From positions 215,228 through 279,227 of the forward strand of contig JBFNFA010000004.1 of assembly GCA_040797845.1 (NCBI GenBank): a stretch of DNA of 64,000 nt, given 5' to 3'. Every line of letters starts with the position of its first letter. The first letter of the stretch is position 1. Source of the DNA: Clostridium_AW sp040797845 (GTDB lineage: Bacteria; Bacillota; Clostridia; Clostridiales; Clostridiaceae). Made by a program: the position numbers and the translations under genes. Positions 1 through 8,345 of the stretch are shown here, piece after piece. The notes beneath the pieces were generated by a model, which saw nothing but the letters and a program-made list of their open reading frames with translations, had not been told where the DNA came from and made no database searches.

Positions 1-710
1 TAAAAGAAATTGGAGTAGATATAAGGAGTAAAGTAAATAGTATAGGAAATAGCTATGAAGAAATAGTAGATTTATTTGATAATACAATATATGAAAAAAT
101 AAATAATAGCTCTGTTAGATGCTATGATGAGGAAATTGAAAAAAGCTTCATGAAAAAAATTGATATATGTAAAGAAGAGGGGGAGACTATAGGGGGAAGT
201 GTATATTTATCGGTAAAGGGAGTTCCTATAGGTATAGGTAGTTATTCCCAGTGGGATAGAAAGCTAGATGCTATATTAAGTTATGGTATAATGTCCTTAC
301 AGGGAGTAAAGGCTATAGAATTTGGAAATGGATTAGACTTATCTTTAAGAGGAAGTAATTTTAATGATGAGATATTATATAAAGATGGAAGAATTTCTAG
401 AGATACTAATAACTGTGGAGGAATAGAAGCGGGAGTTTCAAACGGAGAAAAAATAGATATTAAAGTATTTATTAAGCCTATACCCTCTATAAAAAAAGAT
501 ATAAGAACAATAGACTTAAAAACTAGAGAAGACAAAACTACAAGATACGAACGTTCAGATGTATGTGCAGTAGTTCCAGCTTCAATAGTATTGGAAAATA
601 TAGTGGCCTTCTATATATTACAAGAATTATTAAGTAAATTTCCTAATGATGAATTTAATAATTTTAAAAAGGCAGTAAAGGATTATAGGGATTCTGTATA
701 TATAAAGTAA
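1..710 (+). CDS. aroC: Chorismate synthase, 5' end outside window
   Basis: The frame is open from base 3 to the TAA at 708-710, giving the C-terminal 235 residues of a protein usually about 350-390 long, so roughly the first third lies upstream. The enzyme converts 5-enolpyruvylshikimate-3-phosphate to chorismate with reduced FMN, the last shared step of aromatic amino acid synthesis. Family motifs visible are the GG...VPIGIGSYSQWDRKLDA stretch, MSLQGVKAIEFGNG, the NNCGGIEAGVSNG block that binds FMN and substrate, KPIPSI, and a C-terminal R-x-D-x-C-AVVPASIVLE segment. The last segment keeps Arg-Ser-Asp where most members have R-x-D-P. An internal ATG at 150 is not the real start, because coding continues without interruption upstream of it. 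polA follows within 20 bases. Confidence 0.93.
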   Translation, partial: KEIGVDIRSKVNSIGNSYEEIVDLFDNTIYEKINNSSVRCYDEEIEKSFMKKIDICKEEGETIGGSVYLSVKGVPIGIGSYSQWDRKLDAILSYGIMSLQGVKAIEFGNGLDLSLRGSNFNDEILYKDGRISRDTNNCGGIEAGVSNGEKIDIKVFIKPIPSIKKDIRTIDLKTREDKTTRYERSDVCAVVPASIVLENIVAFYILQELLSKFPNDEFNNFKKAVKDYRDSVYIK

Positions 711-728
711 TGTTTGATAGGAGAGATA

Positions 729-3353
729 ATGATGAGCACTAAAGAAGTGATGTTGATACTGGACGGTAATAGTTTAATGAATAGAGCTTTTTATGCACTA
801 CCGCTATTAACCAATAATGAAGGAATACATACTAATGCAATTTATGGATTTACCAATATGTTATTAAAAATGAAAGAGGAATTAACTCCTAATTATGTAG
901 TTTGTACATTTGATAGGAGTGCACCTACTTTTAGACATAATGAATATGAAGATTATAAAGCTGGAAGAAAAAAAATGCCTCCAGAGTTAAGAGAACAATT
1001 TCCAATAGTTAAAGATTTATTAAGTAAGTTAGCTATCGATATTTTTGAAATTGATGGTTTTGAAGCAGATGACTTGATAGGTACTTTATCTAAAGTTGCA
1101 GAGGATCATGATATAGAAACTTATATTGTTACAGGAGATAAGGATGCATTGCAGTTAGCTTCAGATAAGACAAAGGTAGTATTAACTAAAAAAGGCATAA
1201 CTGAAAAGGAAATATATGATGGAAAGAAAATGATTGAAGAGATGGGTGTAACCTCAACCCAGTTTATAGATGTTAAAGGCCTAATGGGGGATCCATCAGA
1301 TAATATACCAGGAGTACCAGGTGTAGGAGAAAAAACTGCATTTAAGTTAATAAAAGAATATGGCAGCATAGAAAATGTTTTAGAGAATATAGATAATATA
1401 AGTGGAAAAAAACTAAAAGAAAACTTATTTGACAATAGAGAACAAGCAATCTTTAGTAAAAGGCTTGCCACTATTATGAGGGATGTTCCAGTGGATATAG
1501 ATTTAGAAAGCATAAAGTCTAAAGAGAATTATGATGAAGAAGGAGTAAGAAGATTATTTATAGATCTTCAATTTAAATCCCTTTTAGATAGAATGCCAAA
1601 ATCTAATGAAAGTATGGAAAAGGAACAAGAGTTAAAAGTTGACTATATAGTTGTTGACAATGTGGATAGACTAAAAGATTTGTGTCAATCTATAAATGAA
1701 GAAGTTTTTATTACATTCAAAAATGTTAATGAGAATATATTTTCGGAAAATTACATAGAAAATATTTATTTAAATAACGAGGATAATAACTATTTAATAA
1801 ATTTAAAAAACATATTAGAAGAGGATAATGAAGCTTCTATTAAATGTTTAAAGAGGATTTTTGAAAACGAAGAGATAAAGAAGGTATGCCACGATGTAAA
1901 AATACCTTATACTATTTTATATAAAATGGGTATAGACTTAAAGTCTGTAATATTTGATACTAAAATAGCTGCATACCTAGTTGATTCCTCAAGAGGGGAC
2001 TATGAATTAAATACTTTAATTAGAGAATATCTTAAAATAGTAATAAATAATGATGAAGAAGATATGATAACTGAAACATCATTATTAAAAGATTTATATA
2101 ATGAATTGAATTTACAAATTAAGAATTTAAATATGGAAAAACTTTATTATGAAGTAGAACTTCCTCTTACAAAGGTATTAGCATCTATGGAGATTGAAGG
2201 ATTTAGAGTTGATAAGGAAGCATTAACACATATAGGTGAAAAGTTTTCAATAGAAATAGAAAAGATTCAAAAGGAAATATATAATTTAGCTGATGAAGAG
2301 TTTAATGTAAACTCACCAAAACAATTGGGAAAAATATTATTTGAGAAATTGGATTTACCAGTAATCAAAAAGACTAAAACGGGATATTCAACTAATGCAG
2401 AAGTATTAGCTGAATTAGAGGATAAACATCCTATAATAGAAAAAGTAATATACTATAGACAGCTGGCTAAGTTATATTCCACCTACGTTGAAGGACTAAA
2501 AAATGTAATAGATAAAGACGGAAGAATACATTCAAGCTTTAATCAAACTGTAACAACCACAGGAAGGCTTTCTAGTACTGAACCTAATCTTCAAAATATA
2601 CCTATAAAATATGAAATGGGAAAAGAGATTAGAAAGGTTTTTGTACCAAATGATGATGAATGTGTCATTTTATCTGGTGATTACTCACAAATAGAATTAA
2701 GGGTTCTTGCGCATATTGCAGGAGATGAAAGCATGATTGATGCCTTTAAGCATAATACCGATATACATACTAAGACTGCCTCGGAAGTGTTTAAAGTGCC
2801 ATTAGACCAGGTTACTTCTGCTATGAGAAGCAATGCTAAGGCTGTAAACTTTGGAATAGTTTATGGTATAGGAGACTTTAGTTTGGCAAAGGATTTACAT
2901 ATTTCTAGAAAAGAAGCAAAAGAATATATAGATACATATTTTGAAAGATATCCAAATGTTAAGAAGTATATGGATGACACCATAGAAAAAGCTGAAAAGG
3001 ATATGTATGTGACAACAATATTAAATAGAAGAAGGTTTATACCTGAAATATTAAACTCTAAGAAGATGGTAAAAGCTTTCGGAGAAAGATTAGCTATGAA
3101 TAGTCCTATACAAGGAAGCGCCGCAGATATAATTAAAATGGCTATGGTTAAGGTTTATAATGAATTAGAAAGCAGAGAGTTAAAAAGTACTTTAATTTTG
3201 CAGGTTCATGACGAACTGATCTTAAATGTATATAAGGATGAGTTAAATGAAGTAAGATCTTTGCTTAAGGAATCTATGGAAAATGTAATAGAATTAAATG
3301 TTCCTCTAGAAGTAGATATAGATGAGGGAGAAAACTGGTATGAAGCAAAATAA
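729..3353 (+). CDS. polA: DNA polymerase I
   Basis: This is an 874-residue family A polymerase used in Okazaki-fragment maturation and repair. The N-terminal 5'-nuclease/FEN domain (about 1-290) shows ILDGNSLMNRAFY, DGFEADDLIGTL and TGDKDALQL, which carry the metal-binding acidic residues. The middle domain (about 300-470) has the 3'-5' exonuclease fold region but lacks the expected Asp-x-Glu of motif Exo I, so it is probably not proofreading; this is common in low-GC Gram-positives. The polymerase domain carries motif A (SGDYSQIELRVLAHIAGD), motif B (RSNAKAVNFGIVYG) and motif C (QVHDEL). I chose ATG 729 because ATAGGAGAG at 717-725 is well placed for it or for the next ATG at 732; a TTG at 714 lies upstream of that site. 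coaE overlaps the 3' end. Confidence 0.97.
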   Translation: MMSTKEVMLILDGNSLMNRAFYALPLLTNNEGIHTNAIYGFTNMLLKMKEELTPNYVVCTFDRSAPTFRHNEYEDYKAGRKKMPPELREQFPIVKDLLSKLAIDIFEIDGFEADDLIGTLSKVAEDHDIETYIVTGDKDALQLASDKTKVVLTKKGITEKEIYDGKKMIEEMGVTSTQFIDVKGLMGDPSDNIPGVPGVGEKTAFKLIKEYGSIENVLENIDNISGKKLKENLFDNREQAIFSKRLATIMRDVPVDIDLESIKSKENYDEEGVRRLFIDLQFKSLLDRMPKSNESMEKEQELKVDYIVVDNVDRLKDLCQSINEEVFITFKNVNENIFSENYIENIYLNNEDNNYLINLKNILEEDNEASIKCLKRIFENEEIKKVCHDVKIPYTILYKMGIDLKSVIFDTKIAAYLVDSSRGDYELNTLIREYLKIVINNDEEDMITETSLLKDLYNELNLQIKNLNMEKLYYEVELPLTKVLASMEIEGFRVDKEALTHIGEKFSIEIEKIQKEIYNLADEEFNVNSPKQLGKILFEKLDLPVIKKTKTGYSTNAEVLAELEDKHPIIEKVIYYRQLAKLYSTYVEGLKNVIDKDGRIHSSFNQTVTTTGRLSSTEPNLQNIPIKYEMGKEIRKVFVPNDDECVILSGDYSQIELRVLAHIAGDESMIDAFKHNTDIHTKTASEVFKVPLDQVTSAMRSNAKAVNFGIVYGIGDFSLAKDLHISRKEAKEYIDTYFERYPNVKKYMDDTIEKAEKDMYVTTILNRRRFIPEILNSKKMVKAFGERLAMNSPIQGSAADIIKMAMVKVYNELESRELKSTLILQVHDELILNVYKDELNEVRSLLKESMENVIELNVPLEVDIDEGENWYEAK

Positions 3354-3984
3354 AATATTTAAAATAGGTTTAACCGGTGGAATAGGTAGCGGAAAGAGCA
3401 CAGTATCTAGAATTCTTAAAAAAAGAGGAATATCTATTATCGACTGTGATATTATTTCAAGAGATGTTTTGAAAAAATATCCTAATATAATAGAGGATAT
3501 AGAAGAGAAATATGGCAGTGAGTTTGTAGATGAAAATGGAAATTTGAAAAGAAGAGAATTTGGGTCATTTATATTTTCTTCAGAAGAAAAAAGGAGAGAA
3601 TTTGAGTCTATTATCATTCCTTATATAAATAAAGAAATATATAATATGTTTGATAAATGCCAATGCAATGGAGAAAAAATTTGTGTGTTAGATGCTCCCA
3701 CTTTATTCGAACAAAATATGCATTTAGTTATGGACTTAATAGTGGTAGTGTGGGTAGATGAAAAAACTCAATTTAATAGAGTGAAAAATAGGGATAAATT
3801 AGATGATAAGGAAGTAATAAATAGAATAAGCGCTCAAATATCATTAAATAAAAAAAGAGAAATGGCTCACTTTGTCATAGATAACACTAAAACTATAGAG
3901 GAAACAGAGATACAAATAGATACATTAATACAATTCATCAATGATTTGCGGGGAGTGGAAAAAGCAATTGAAGAAATTAATTAA
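3340..3984 (+). CDS. coaE: Dephospho-CoA kinase
   Basis: This cytoplasmic enzyme performs the last step of coenzyme A synthesis, ATP-dependent 3'-phosphorylation of dephospho-CoA. The 214 residues match the family size. The P-loop GGIGSGKS is at residues 13-20, followed by the DCD region and the DAPTLFE motif of the CoA domain. ATG 3340 overlaps the end of polA by 14 bases and has GGGAG at 3326-3330 as its ribosome site; an earlier in-frame ATG at 3322 lies inside that site and is less likely. The polA-coaE arrangement is common in Firmicutes. A lytic transglycosylase gene overlaps its 3' end. Confidence 0.95.
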   Translation: MKQNKIFKIGLTGGIGSGKSTVSRILKKRGISIIDCDIISRDVLKKYPNIIEDIEEKYGSEFVDENGNLKRREFGSFIFSSEEKRREFESIIIPYINKEIYNMFDKCQCNGEKICVLDAPTLFEQNMHLVMDLIVVVWVDEKTQFNRVKNRDKLDDKEVINRISAQISLNKKREMAHFVIDNTKTIEETEIQIDTLIQFINDLRGVEKAIEEIN

Positions 3985-4516
3985 AATTACAATAGTCATC
4001 TTAATAGTTGTTGTAGCAATAAAGCAAGTTCCGAACGCAATGAAAAAACTATATCCTTTAAAGTATTCAGATATAGTATATAAATATTCAAAAGAGTATG
4101 ATATAGACCCCTACTTAGTATTTTCGGTAATAAAAGCTGAGAGTAATTTTAATCCTAATGCTGTATCACACAAAGATGCCTATGGGTTAATGCAAGTAAC
4201 TTCTACTACAGGAGAATGGATTGCGGAACAAATGAAGATTGAGGATTTTACATTAAATAAGTTATTTGAACCCGAGTATAATATTCACATGGGGTGTTGG
4301 TACATAGATAATCTAAGAAAAGAATTTGGAGATAATATGGATGTAGTTCTTGCTGCATATAATGCAGGAAGAGGGAATGTTCAAAAGTGGTTAAATGATA
4401 CAGAGCACTCAAAGGATGGCGAGAATCTTCACTACATACCTTTCAAAGAAACAGACAAATATGTGAAGAAAGTAAAAGTAAACTATAAAATATACAAATT
4501 TTTGTATGACAAATAA
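3968..4516 (+). CDS. Membrane-anchored lytic transglycosylase (SLT domain)
   Basis: The predicted 182-residue protein has one N-terminal membrane segment (about residues 4-20) and a compact Slt/LysM-type goose-lysozyme-like domain outside the cell. It should cleave the MurNAc-GlcNAc bond of peptidoglycan with formation of 1,6-anhydro ends. Motifs are VIKAESNFNPNAVS with the catalytic Glu at about residue 58, YGLMQV, and AAYNAGRGNV. I prefer a TTG start at 3968 because GGGGAGTGG at 3950-3958 sits ten bases upstream; an ATG at 3941 in the same frame has no such site. The gene begins inside coaE and is therefore likely co-transcribed with polA-coaE. It is followed by the promoter of tRNA-Leu. 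Confidence 0.9.
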   Translation: MKKLIKITIVILIVVVAIKQVPNAMKKLYPLKYSDIVYKYSKEYDIDPYLVFSVIKAESNFNPNAVSHKDAYGLMQVTSTTGEWIAEQMKIEDFTLNKLFEPEYNIHMGCWYIDNLRKEFGDNMDVVLAAYNAGRGNVQKWLNDTEHSKDGENLHYIPFKETDKYVKKVKVNYKIYKFLYDK

Positions 4517-4518
4517 TA

Positions 4519-4546
4519 TTGACAATGAATCTATTAAGAGTATAAT
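4519..4546 (+). promoter_or_regulatory. Sigma-A promoter of tRNA-Leu
   Basis: A consensus -35 TTGACA (4519-4524) and -10 TATAAT (4541-4546) are separated by 16 bases, and the tRNA starts 12 bases after the -10 box. This is one of the clearest promoters in the window. Confidence 0.88.
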
Positions 4547-4557
4547 ATTATTGTAAC

Positions 4558-4642
4558 GCGGATGTGGCGGAATGGCAGACGCACTATCTTGAGGGGGTAG
4601 CGAGGAATCCTCGTACGGGTTCAAGTCCCGTCATCCGCACCA
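4558..4642 (+). tRNA. tRNA-Leu (anticodon GAG)
   Basis: The 85-nt gene has a perfect 7-bp acceptor stem (GCGGATG with CATCCGC), discriminator A and an encoded CCA end. The anticodon stem is CTATC/GGTAG with loop TTGAGGG, giving anticodon GAG for leucine codons CUC/CUU. The long class II variable arm forms CGAGG-AAT-CCTCG, as expected of a leucine tRNA, and the T loop is TTCAAGT. An open frame on the other strand across it is a shadow. Confidence 0.96.
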
Positions 4643-4648
4643 TTTTTT

Positions 4649-4680
4649 TAGTAAAGAATGAAAAGTGAAGAGTTATGGAT
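4649..4680. repeat. Degenerate AGTGAAGAG-type intergenic tract
   Basis: The stretch containing GAATGAAAAGTGAAGAGTT resembles several other intergenic tracts in the window (near 37790, 46910, 47680, 52385, 55630). It sits directly before a hairpin terminator, as two others do. Confidence 0.5.
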
Positions 4681-4709
4681 AGAATTCTGCAGTTGCAGAA
4701 TTCTTTTTG
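4681..4709 (+). terminator. Rho-independent terminator after tRNA-Leu
   Basis: Perfect 11-bp inverted arms AGAATTCTGCA (4681-4691) and TGCAGAATTCT (4694-4704) with a tiny loop are followed by a T run. Confidence 0.82.
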
Positions 4710-4786
4710 TTTAATAAAAAACTCATGTAGATTTTTTTACTTACTTTCCATTATTTACCCTTCACTAGTAAAATTCCATAACAATT

Positions 4787-5020
4787 TTATTTATCTACCA
4801 TCTTACGTTCCTGTTCTGCAACCATTCTTTTAACCATTTCTCCACCCAGCATACCGGCACTAGTTAGATTTCCAACAAAGTTTGAAGGGTGATCCCCCAT
4901 ATATGGAGTAGAAGTTTTATCTTCAAAATTTGGATTAATACCTAAATCGCTGGCTATTTCCATTTTAAGCTTTTCCATATTACTTCTTGAATCAGAAGCA
5001 TAAAGTCTTTTTCTTGCCAT
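4787..5020 (-). CDS. Alpha/beta-type small acid-soluble spore protein
   Basis: The 77-residue product belongs to the family that saturates spore DNA and protects it from UV, and is degraded by the GPR protease during germination. Seen in the sequence are the MEIASDLGINPN segment, equivalent to the GPR-cleavage region, and a C-terminal GNLTSAGMLGGEMVKRMV block matching the family's conserved DNA-binding end. It is more divergent than the classic EIASEFGV form. The start is the ATG at 5020 because GAAAGGAGAAG lies just upstream; the frame extends 13 codons further without a ribosome site. It is monocistronic and separated from the ABC permease gene by about 70 bases. It should be made in the forespore, but I could not assign a sigma-G promoter. 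Confidence 0.9.
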   Translation of the reverse strand: MARKRLYASDSRSNMEKLKMEIASDLGINPNFEDKTSTPYMGDHPSNFVGNLTSAGMLGGEMVKRMVAEQERKMVDK

Positions 5021-5088
5021 AAAATCTTCTCCTTTCACTATTTTAATAATAGTTTTCACAAAATGTATTTTTATATGTGAAGAAAATT

Positions 5089-7584
5089 TTAGTCAATAGT
5101 TCTTATAGAATCTATAATGTTCATAGAGGAAATTCTTTTTAAAGGTAGTAGAGTAGCAGATATTCCTAAACAAACATTAGCGATTAAATTTATTATCACA
5201 GAAAGCCAAGGAACATACCATTCTAAATAGGTAAGCTCATTTTTCATAATTATAAATAATACGTAAGAAAGCAGTATACCTAATATAGATCCCAGTACGC
5301 CGCTTATAATGCCATAAAAAGCTCCTTCAAGTTTAATTATATTTCTAAGATCTTCATTAGTAGTACCTAAGGCTCTAAAGGTGGCAAACTCTCTAGTTCT
5401 CACAATTAAATTAGTACTAATTGTATTTGTAATATTTAATACTCCGATTACTATAATTACTGCCAGCAAACACAAAGACAGCATTATAATTTGATTTATT
5501 AGTGTTTTTAATTTTTTAACTTCTTCTTCAAAAGAGAACAATGTTCCCTCACTAACTTTTTTAGCTACGTGATTAAGTTCCTTTTCTATAAATTCTATAT
5601 CGCTGTCCTGGGACAACTTTATATCTATCATCTTATATCCACTTAAACCTATAGAATTTTTATATACATCTTTGTGTAATATTATACTAGGAGCTATATT
5701 GCTAAATCCTATAGAATTAGGAGTGTTTTTTAATACACCACCTACTTTAAATTTAAGTTCTTTTACTTCATCTAATTTATCCTCAGTATAGTATGAAAAT
5801 TTATAAGTGATGGTTTCTCCAACATCTATATTTAATTTACCTTCAGGGTCTATCAATAAAATTTCATTATTATTAGACATTTTTTCAATATCTATTGCAC
5901 CAGATAGTAGAAATTTTTTGCTATTATTTAAAATATAATCATCATATGCATATACTAAAGAGTCTAGATTGTACTCCTTAGTATCAGAATCAGGTTTTAC
6001 ATTACGTTTCTCTAAAGATTCTTTATAATTTGGCGAGAGCTTTTCTTCAGGGTATGATGAGGTTGCATAATAAGCCTGTGTTGCAAAGACTTTTTCTACT
6101 CCAGGAAGTCCTTGTATATAAGATATATCTTCATCATCATATGATTTTGATCTTTCTTTACTTATATTTGTAGTCTTAATGGTGTAATCACTATCTATAA
6201 TGTTTGTTGCCACATTAGAAATATCCAAATTTTTGATATAATAACTAAATACTATAAAAAGCGCGCCAGATAGACACATGGAAGTAATAGTGACTAAAGT
6301 CCTTTTTTTATTTCTCCACATATTTTGATAAGCTATTTTCCCTCTAATGTGGAAGAGTCTTTGAAAGAATTTATTTAATAGTGTTGATTTTTTTATAAAT
6401 TCTTTTTTTGTGCTACTCTTTCTTATAGCTTCAAGAGGAGAAATTTTGCTTGCAAAGTATGAGGGACCTAAAAGTGATAAAAATATAGAAATTATAGCTA
6501 TTAAAGAGGAAAATAAAATTATGTTTAATGATATTGTAACCTCTTTAATAACATTCTGTAGTATGGGAAGTGATGTTATAAATATTTTTGACAGTAATAT
6601 CCCTAGTATTATACCTATAGGAATAGATATTAAGCTCAATACTAATCCTTCACATAAAACTATCAATCTTATCTGCTTTGGGGTAGAACCTATAGCTCTT
6701 AACATACCAAAATATTGTGTTCTTTCTACTACGGAAATATGAAATATATTATATATTGTAAGCATGGTAGCTATAACTATGCTTAAACCTAGAAATACAA
6801 TAGGTCCATTTATTTTATCATTTTCACCTAGTGCATTCATTAACATAGAATTAAAATCCATATTTTCTTCATCCATATTAATGTTACCTAATATTTCTTT
6901 AGAACTTTCTTTAATGTTTAATCCCTCTTTAAGGGTAACAAAAGCCAAGGATAGTGAGGAATAAACTTCCTTAGGCATAATAGATTTAACAGTATCTAAA
7001 GATATTAAGGATAAGGAGCTCCCCCAAGCTTTTCCACCACTGATGGCAGGAGTTAAAATACCGGATATTATAAAATCATTTTTCCCTTCATAAGTCTTTA
7101 GCTTATCGTTTTCATCTTCATAGGTCTGAGAAAAACTTAGAGTGATTTTTTCCTCGATATTTAATCCTAATTCATCAACTAACCATTCTTCCAGTGCAAT
7201 TTCATGCTTTTCTTTTGGATAACTACCAGATTTTAATGACATACCCATCATTTCCATTGCATTTTCATCCCAAGCCTCTATTGAAACACTTATACTTGTA
7301 TCTGGAACTTTATGTGTACCTAAAGGCAATGAAACACCTATATTTTCAATATTAAAGTGATTTTTTAATATTAAAAGTTTTTCTTCACTTAAATTGCTAT
7401 AACTAACATGATAATCCCCACTAAGTTCTATGGCTTGTTTTATTTGAGTCTCTTTGATACTTGAACTTATTATTCCTATAGAAGTAATCATGCATATGGA
7501 TAAAACTATGCCAAGTATGGTGAGTAAGGACTTTTTATATTGTTTTTTTAGAAATCTTGGAACTATGCTTATATAATTTTTCAT
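5089..7584 (-). CDS. ABC transporter permease with two FtsX domains
   Basis: This 831-residue membrane protein is built as one N-terminal membrane helix (about 15-40), a large outer domain (about 45-255) of MacB_PCD type, an FtsX three-helix unit (about 265-385), a second anchor (about 430-450), another outer domain, and a second FtsX unit (about 695-825). That is the duplicated layout of MacB/LolC-like permeases that act mechanically on peptides, antibiotics or lipoproteins rather than on small solutes. Its start codon overlaps the stop of the ATPase gene by four bases, so the two are translationally coupled. The adjacent two-component system suggests a cell-envelope stress or antimicrobial peptide response. 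The substrate cannot be told from the sequence. Confidence 0.88.
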   Translation of the reverse strand: MKNYISIVPRFLKKQYKKSLLTILGIVLSICMITSIGIISSSIKETQIKQAIELSGDYHVSYSNLSEEKLLILKNHFNIENIGVSLPLGTHKVPDTSISVSIEAWDENAMEMMGMSLKSGSYPKEKHEIALEEWLVDELGLNIEEKITLSFSQTYEDENDKLKTYEGKNDFIISGILTPAISGGKAWGSSLSLISLDTVKSIMPKEVYSSLSLAFVTLKEGLNIKESSKEILGNINMDEENMDFNSMLMNALGENDKINGPIVFLGLSIVIATMLTIYNIFHISVVERTQYFGMLRAIGSTPKQIRLIVLCEGLVLSLISIPIGIILGILLSKIFITSLPILQNVIKEVTISLNIILFSSLIAIISIFLSLLGPSYFASKISPLEAIRKSSTKKEFIKKSTLLNKFFQRLFHIRGKIAYQNMWRNKKRTLVTITSMCLSGALFIVFSYYIKNLDISNVATNIIDSDYTIKTTNISKERSKSYDDEDISYIQGLPGVEKVFATQAYYATSSYPEEKLSPNYKESLEKRNVKPDSDTKEYNLDSLVYAYDDYILNNSKKFLLSGAIDIEKMSNNNEILLIDPEGKLNIDVGETITYKFSYYTEDKLDEVKELKFKVGGVLKNTPNSIGFSNIAPSIILHKDVYKNSIGLSGYKMIDIKLSQDSDIEFIEKELNHVAKKVSEGTLFSFEEEVKKLKTLINQIIMLSLCLLAVIIVIGVLNITNTISTNLIVRTREFATFRALGTTNEDLRNIIKLEGAFYGIISGVLGSILGILLSYVLFIIMKNELTYLEWYVPWLSVIINLIANVCLGISATLLPLKRISSMNIIDSIRTID

Positions 7585-8264
7585 TTTGCCATCACCCTAT
7601 CTTCAACTATTAAGCCGTCTTCAATAGTTATAATTCTATCAGAAGTACTTGCTATTTCTATATCATGAGTGATCATTATTAAGGTTTGATGATATCGCTT
7701 TGTGGATATTTTCAACAAATCCAATACTTCTTTATTAGTTTTCCTATCTAAATTTCCTGTAGGTTCATCAGCTAAAATAATTGAAGGCTTATTTGCTAAT
7801 GCTCTGGCAATTGCAACTCTTTGCTGTTGACCACCGGATAGCTCATTTGGTAAGTGATATCTCCTATCTTTTAATCCTAATAAATCCAATAAGTCTTCAA
7901 TGTATTCATTATCAATAGATTTTCCATCTAGTAATAAAGGGAATGTAATATTTTCTTCAGCATTAAGTACAGGTATCAAGTTGTAAAATTGAAATATAAA
8001 TCCTATACTTCTTCGTCTAAAAATAGATAATTTTTTTTCTGAAAGAGAATATATATCTATTCCATCTATGAAAACTTTTCCGGAAGTAGGTTTGTCTAAC
8101 CCACCCAGTAAATGTAATAAGGTGCTTTTCCCAGAGCCACTAGGCCCAACAATAGCAACAAAATCTCCTTCATTTATAGATAAATCAGTAGGTTTTAGAG
8201 CATCTACTTTTGTTGCACCTTCCCCATAGGTCTTAGATAGACCGATAGTTTTTAATACCTCCAT
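7581..8264 (-). CDS. ABC transporter ATPase (MacB/LolD class)
   Basis: The 227-residue protein is a single nucleotide-binding domain: Walker A GPSGSGKST at 40-48, Q-loop Q92, signature LSGGQ at 142-146, Walker B ILADEP with D166-E167, and H-loop H200. This belongs to the group that pairs with FtsX-type permeases and energises the permease encoded next to it. It has a good ribosome site (AAAGGAGGG) and its own upstream region of 81 bases holding direct repeats and a possible promoter, so the ABC genes can probably be induced separately from the upstream kinase-regulator pair. Confidence 0.94.
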   Translation of the reverse strand: MEVLKTIGLSKTYGEGATKVDALKPTDLSINEGDFVAIVGPSGSGKSTLLHLLGGLDKPTSGKVFIDGIDIYSLSEKKLSIFRRRSIGFIFQFYNLIPVLNAEENITFPLLLDGKSIDNEYIEDLLDLLGLKDRRYHLPNELSGGQQQRVAIARALANKPSIILADEPTGNLDRKTNKEVLDLLKISTKRYHQTLIMITHDIEIASTSDRIITIEDGLIVEDRVMAK

Positions 8265-8269
8265 ATTTT

Positions 8270-8345
8270 TCCCTCCTTTAAATTGTCACAGTAATTTAAT
8301 ATTACCAAGGAAAGCTTACAACTAGGTGTATTTGAAGCTTACAAT
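8270..8345 (-). promoter_or_regulatory. Direct-repeat operator and probable promoter of the ABC genes
   Basis: On the minus strand the 10-mer TTGTAAGCTT occurs twice, at 8335-8344 and 8312-8321, 23 bases apart start to start, about two helical turns. The proximal repeat supplies a possible -35 (TTGTAA), followed 17 bases later by a weak -10 TAAATT. Paired direct repeats upstream of the -10 box are how OmpR-family regulators normally bind, and such a regulator is encoded in the same cluster. The link to that regulator is inferred. Confidence 0.6.

Noticed and set aside
150..710. ATG at 150 as the start of a separate protein
   Set aside because: The same frame is open back to base 3 and the product is the C-terminal part of chorismate synthase, so the gene simply starts before the window.
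4409..4624. Minus-strand open frame of 71 codons over the tRNA-Leu gene
   Set aside because: It overlaps a tRNA with perfect structure and the end of the transglycosylase gene; it has no ribosome site and no family resemblance.
5020..5090. Sigma-G promoter for the spore protein gene
   Set aside because: Partial matches to the -10 and -35 elements occur but not together at the right spacing, so I do not report one.
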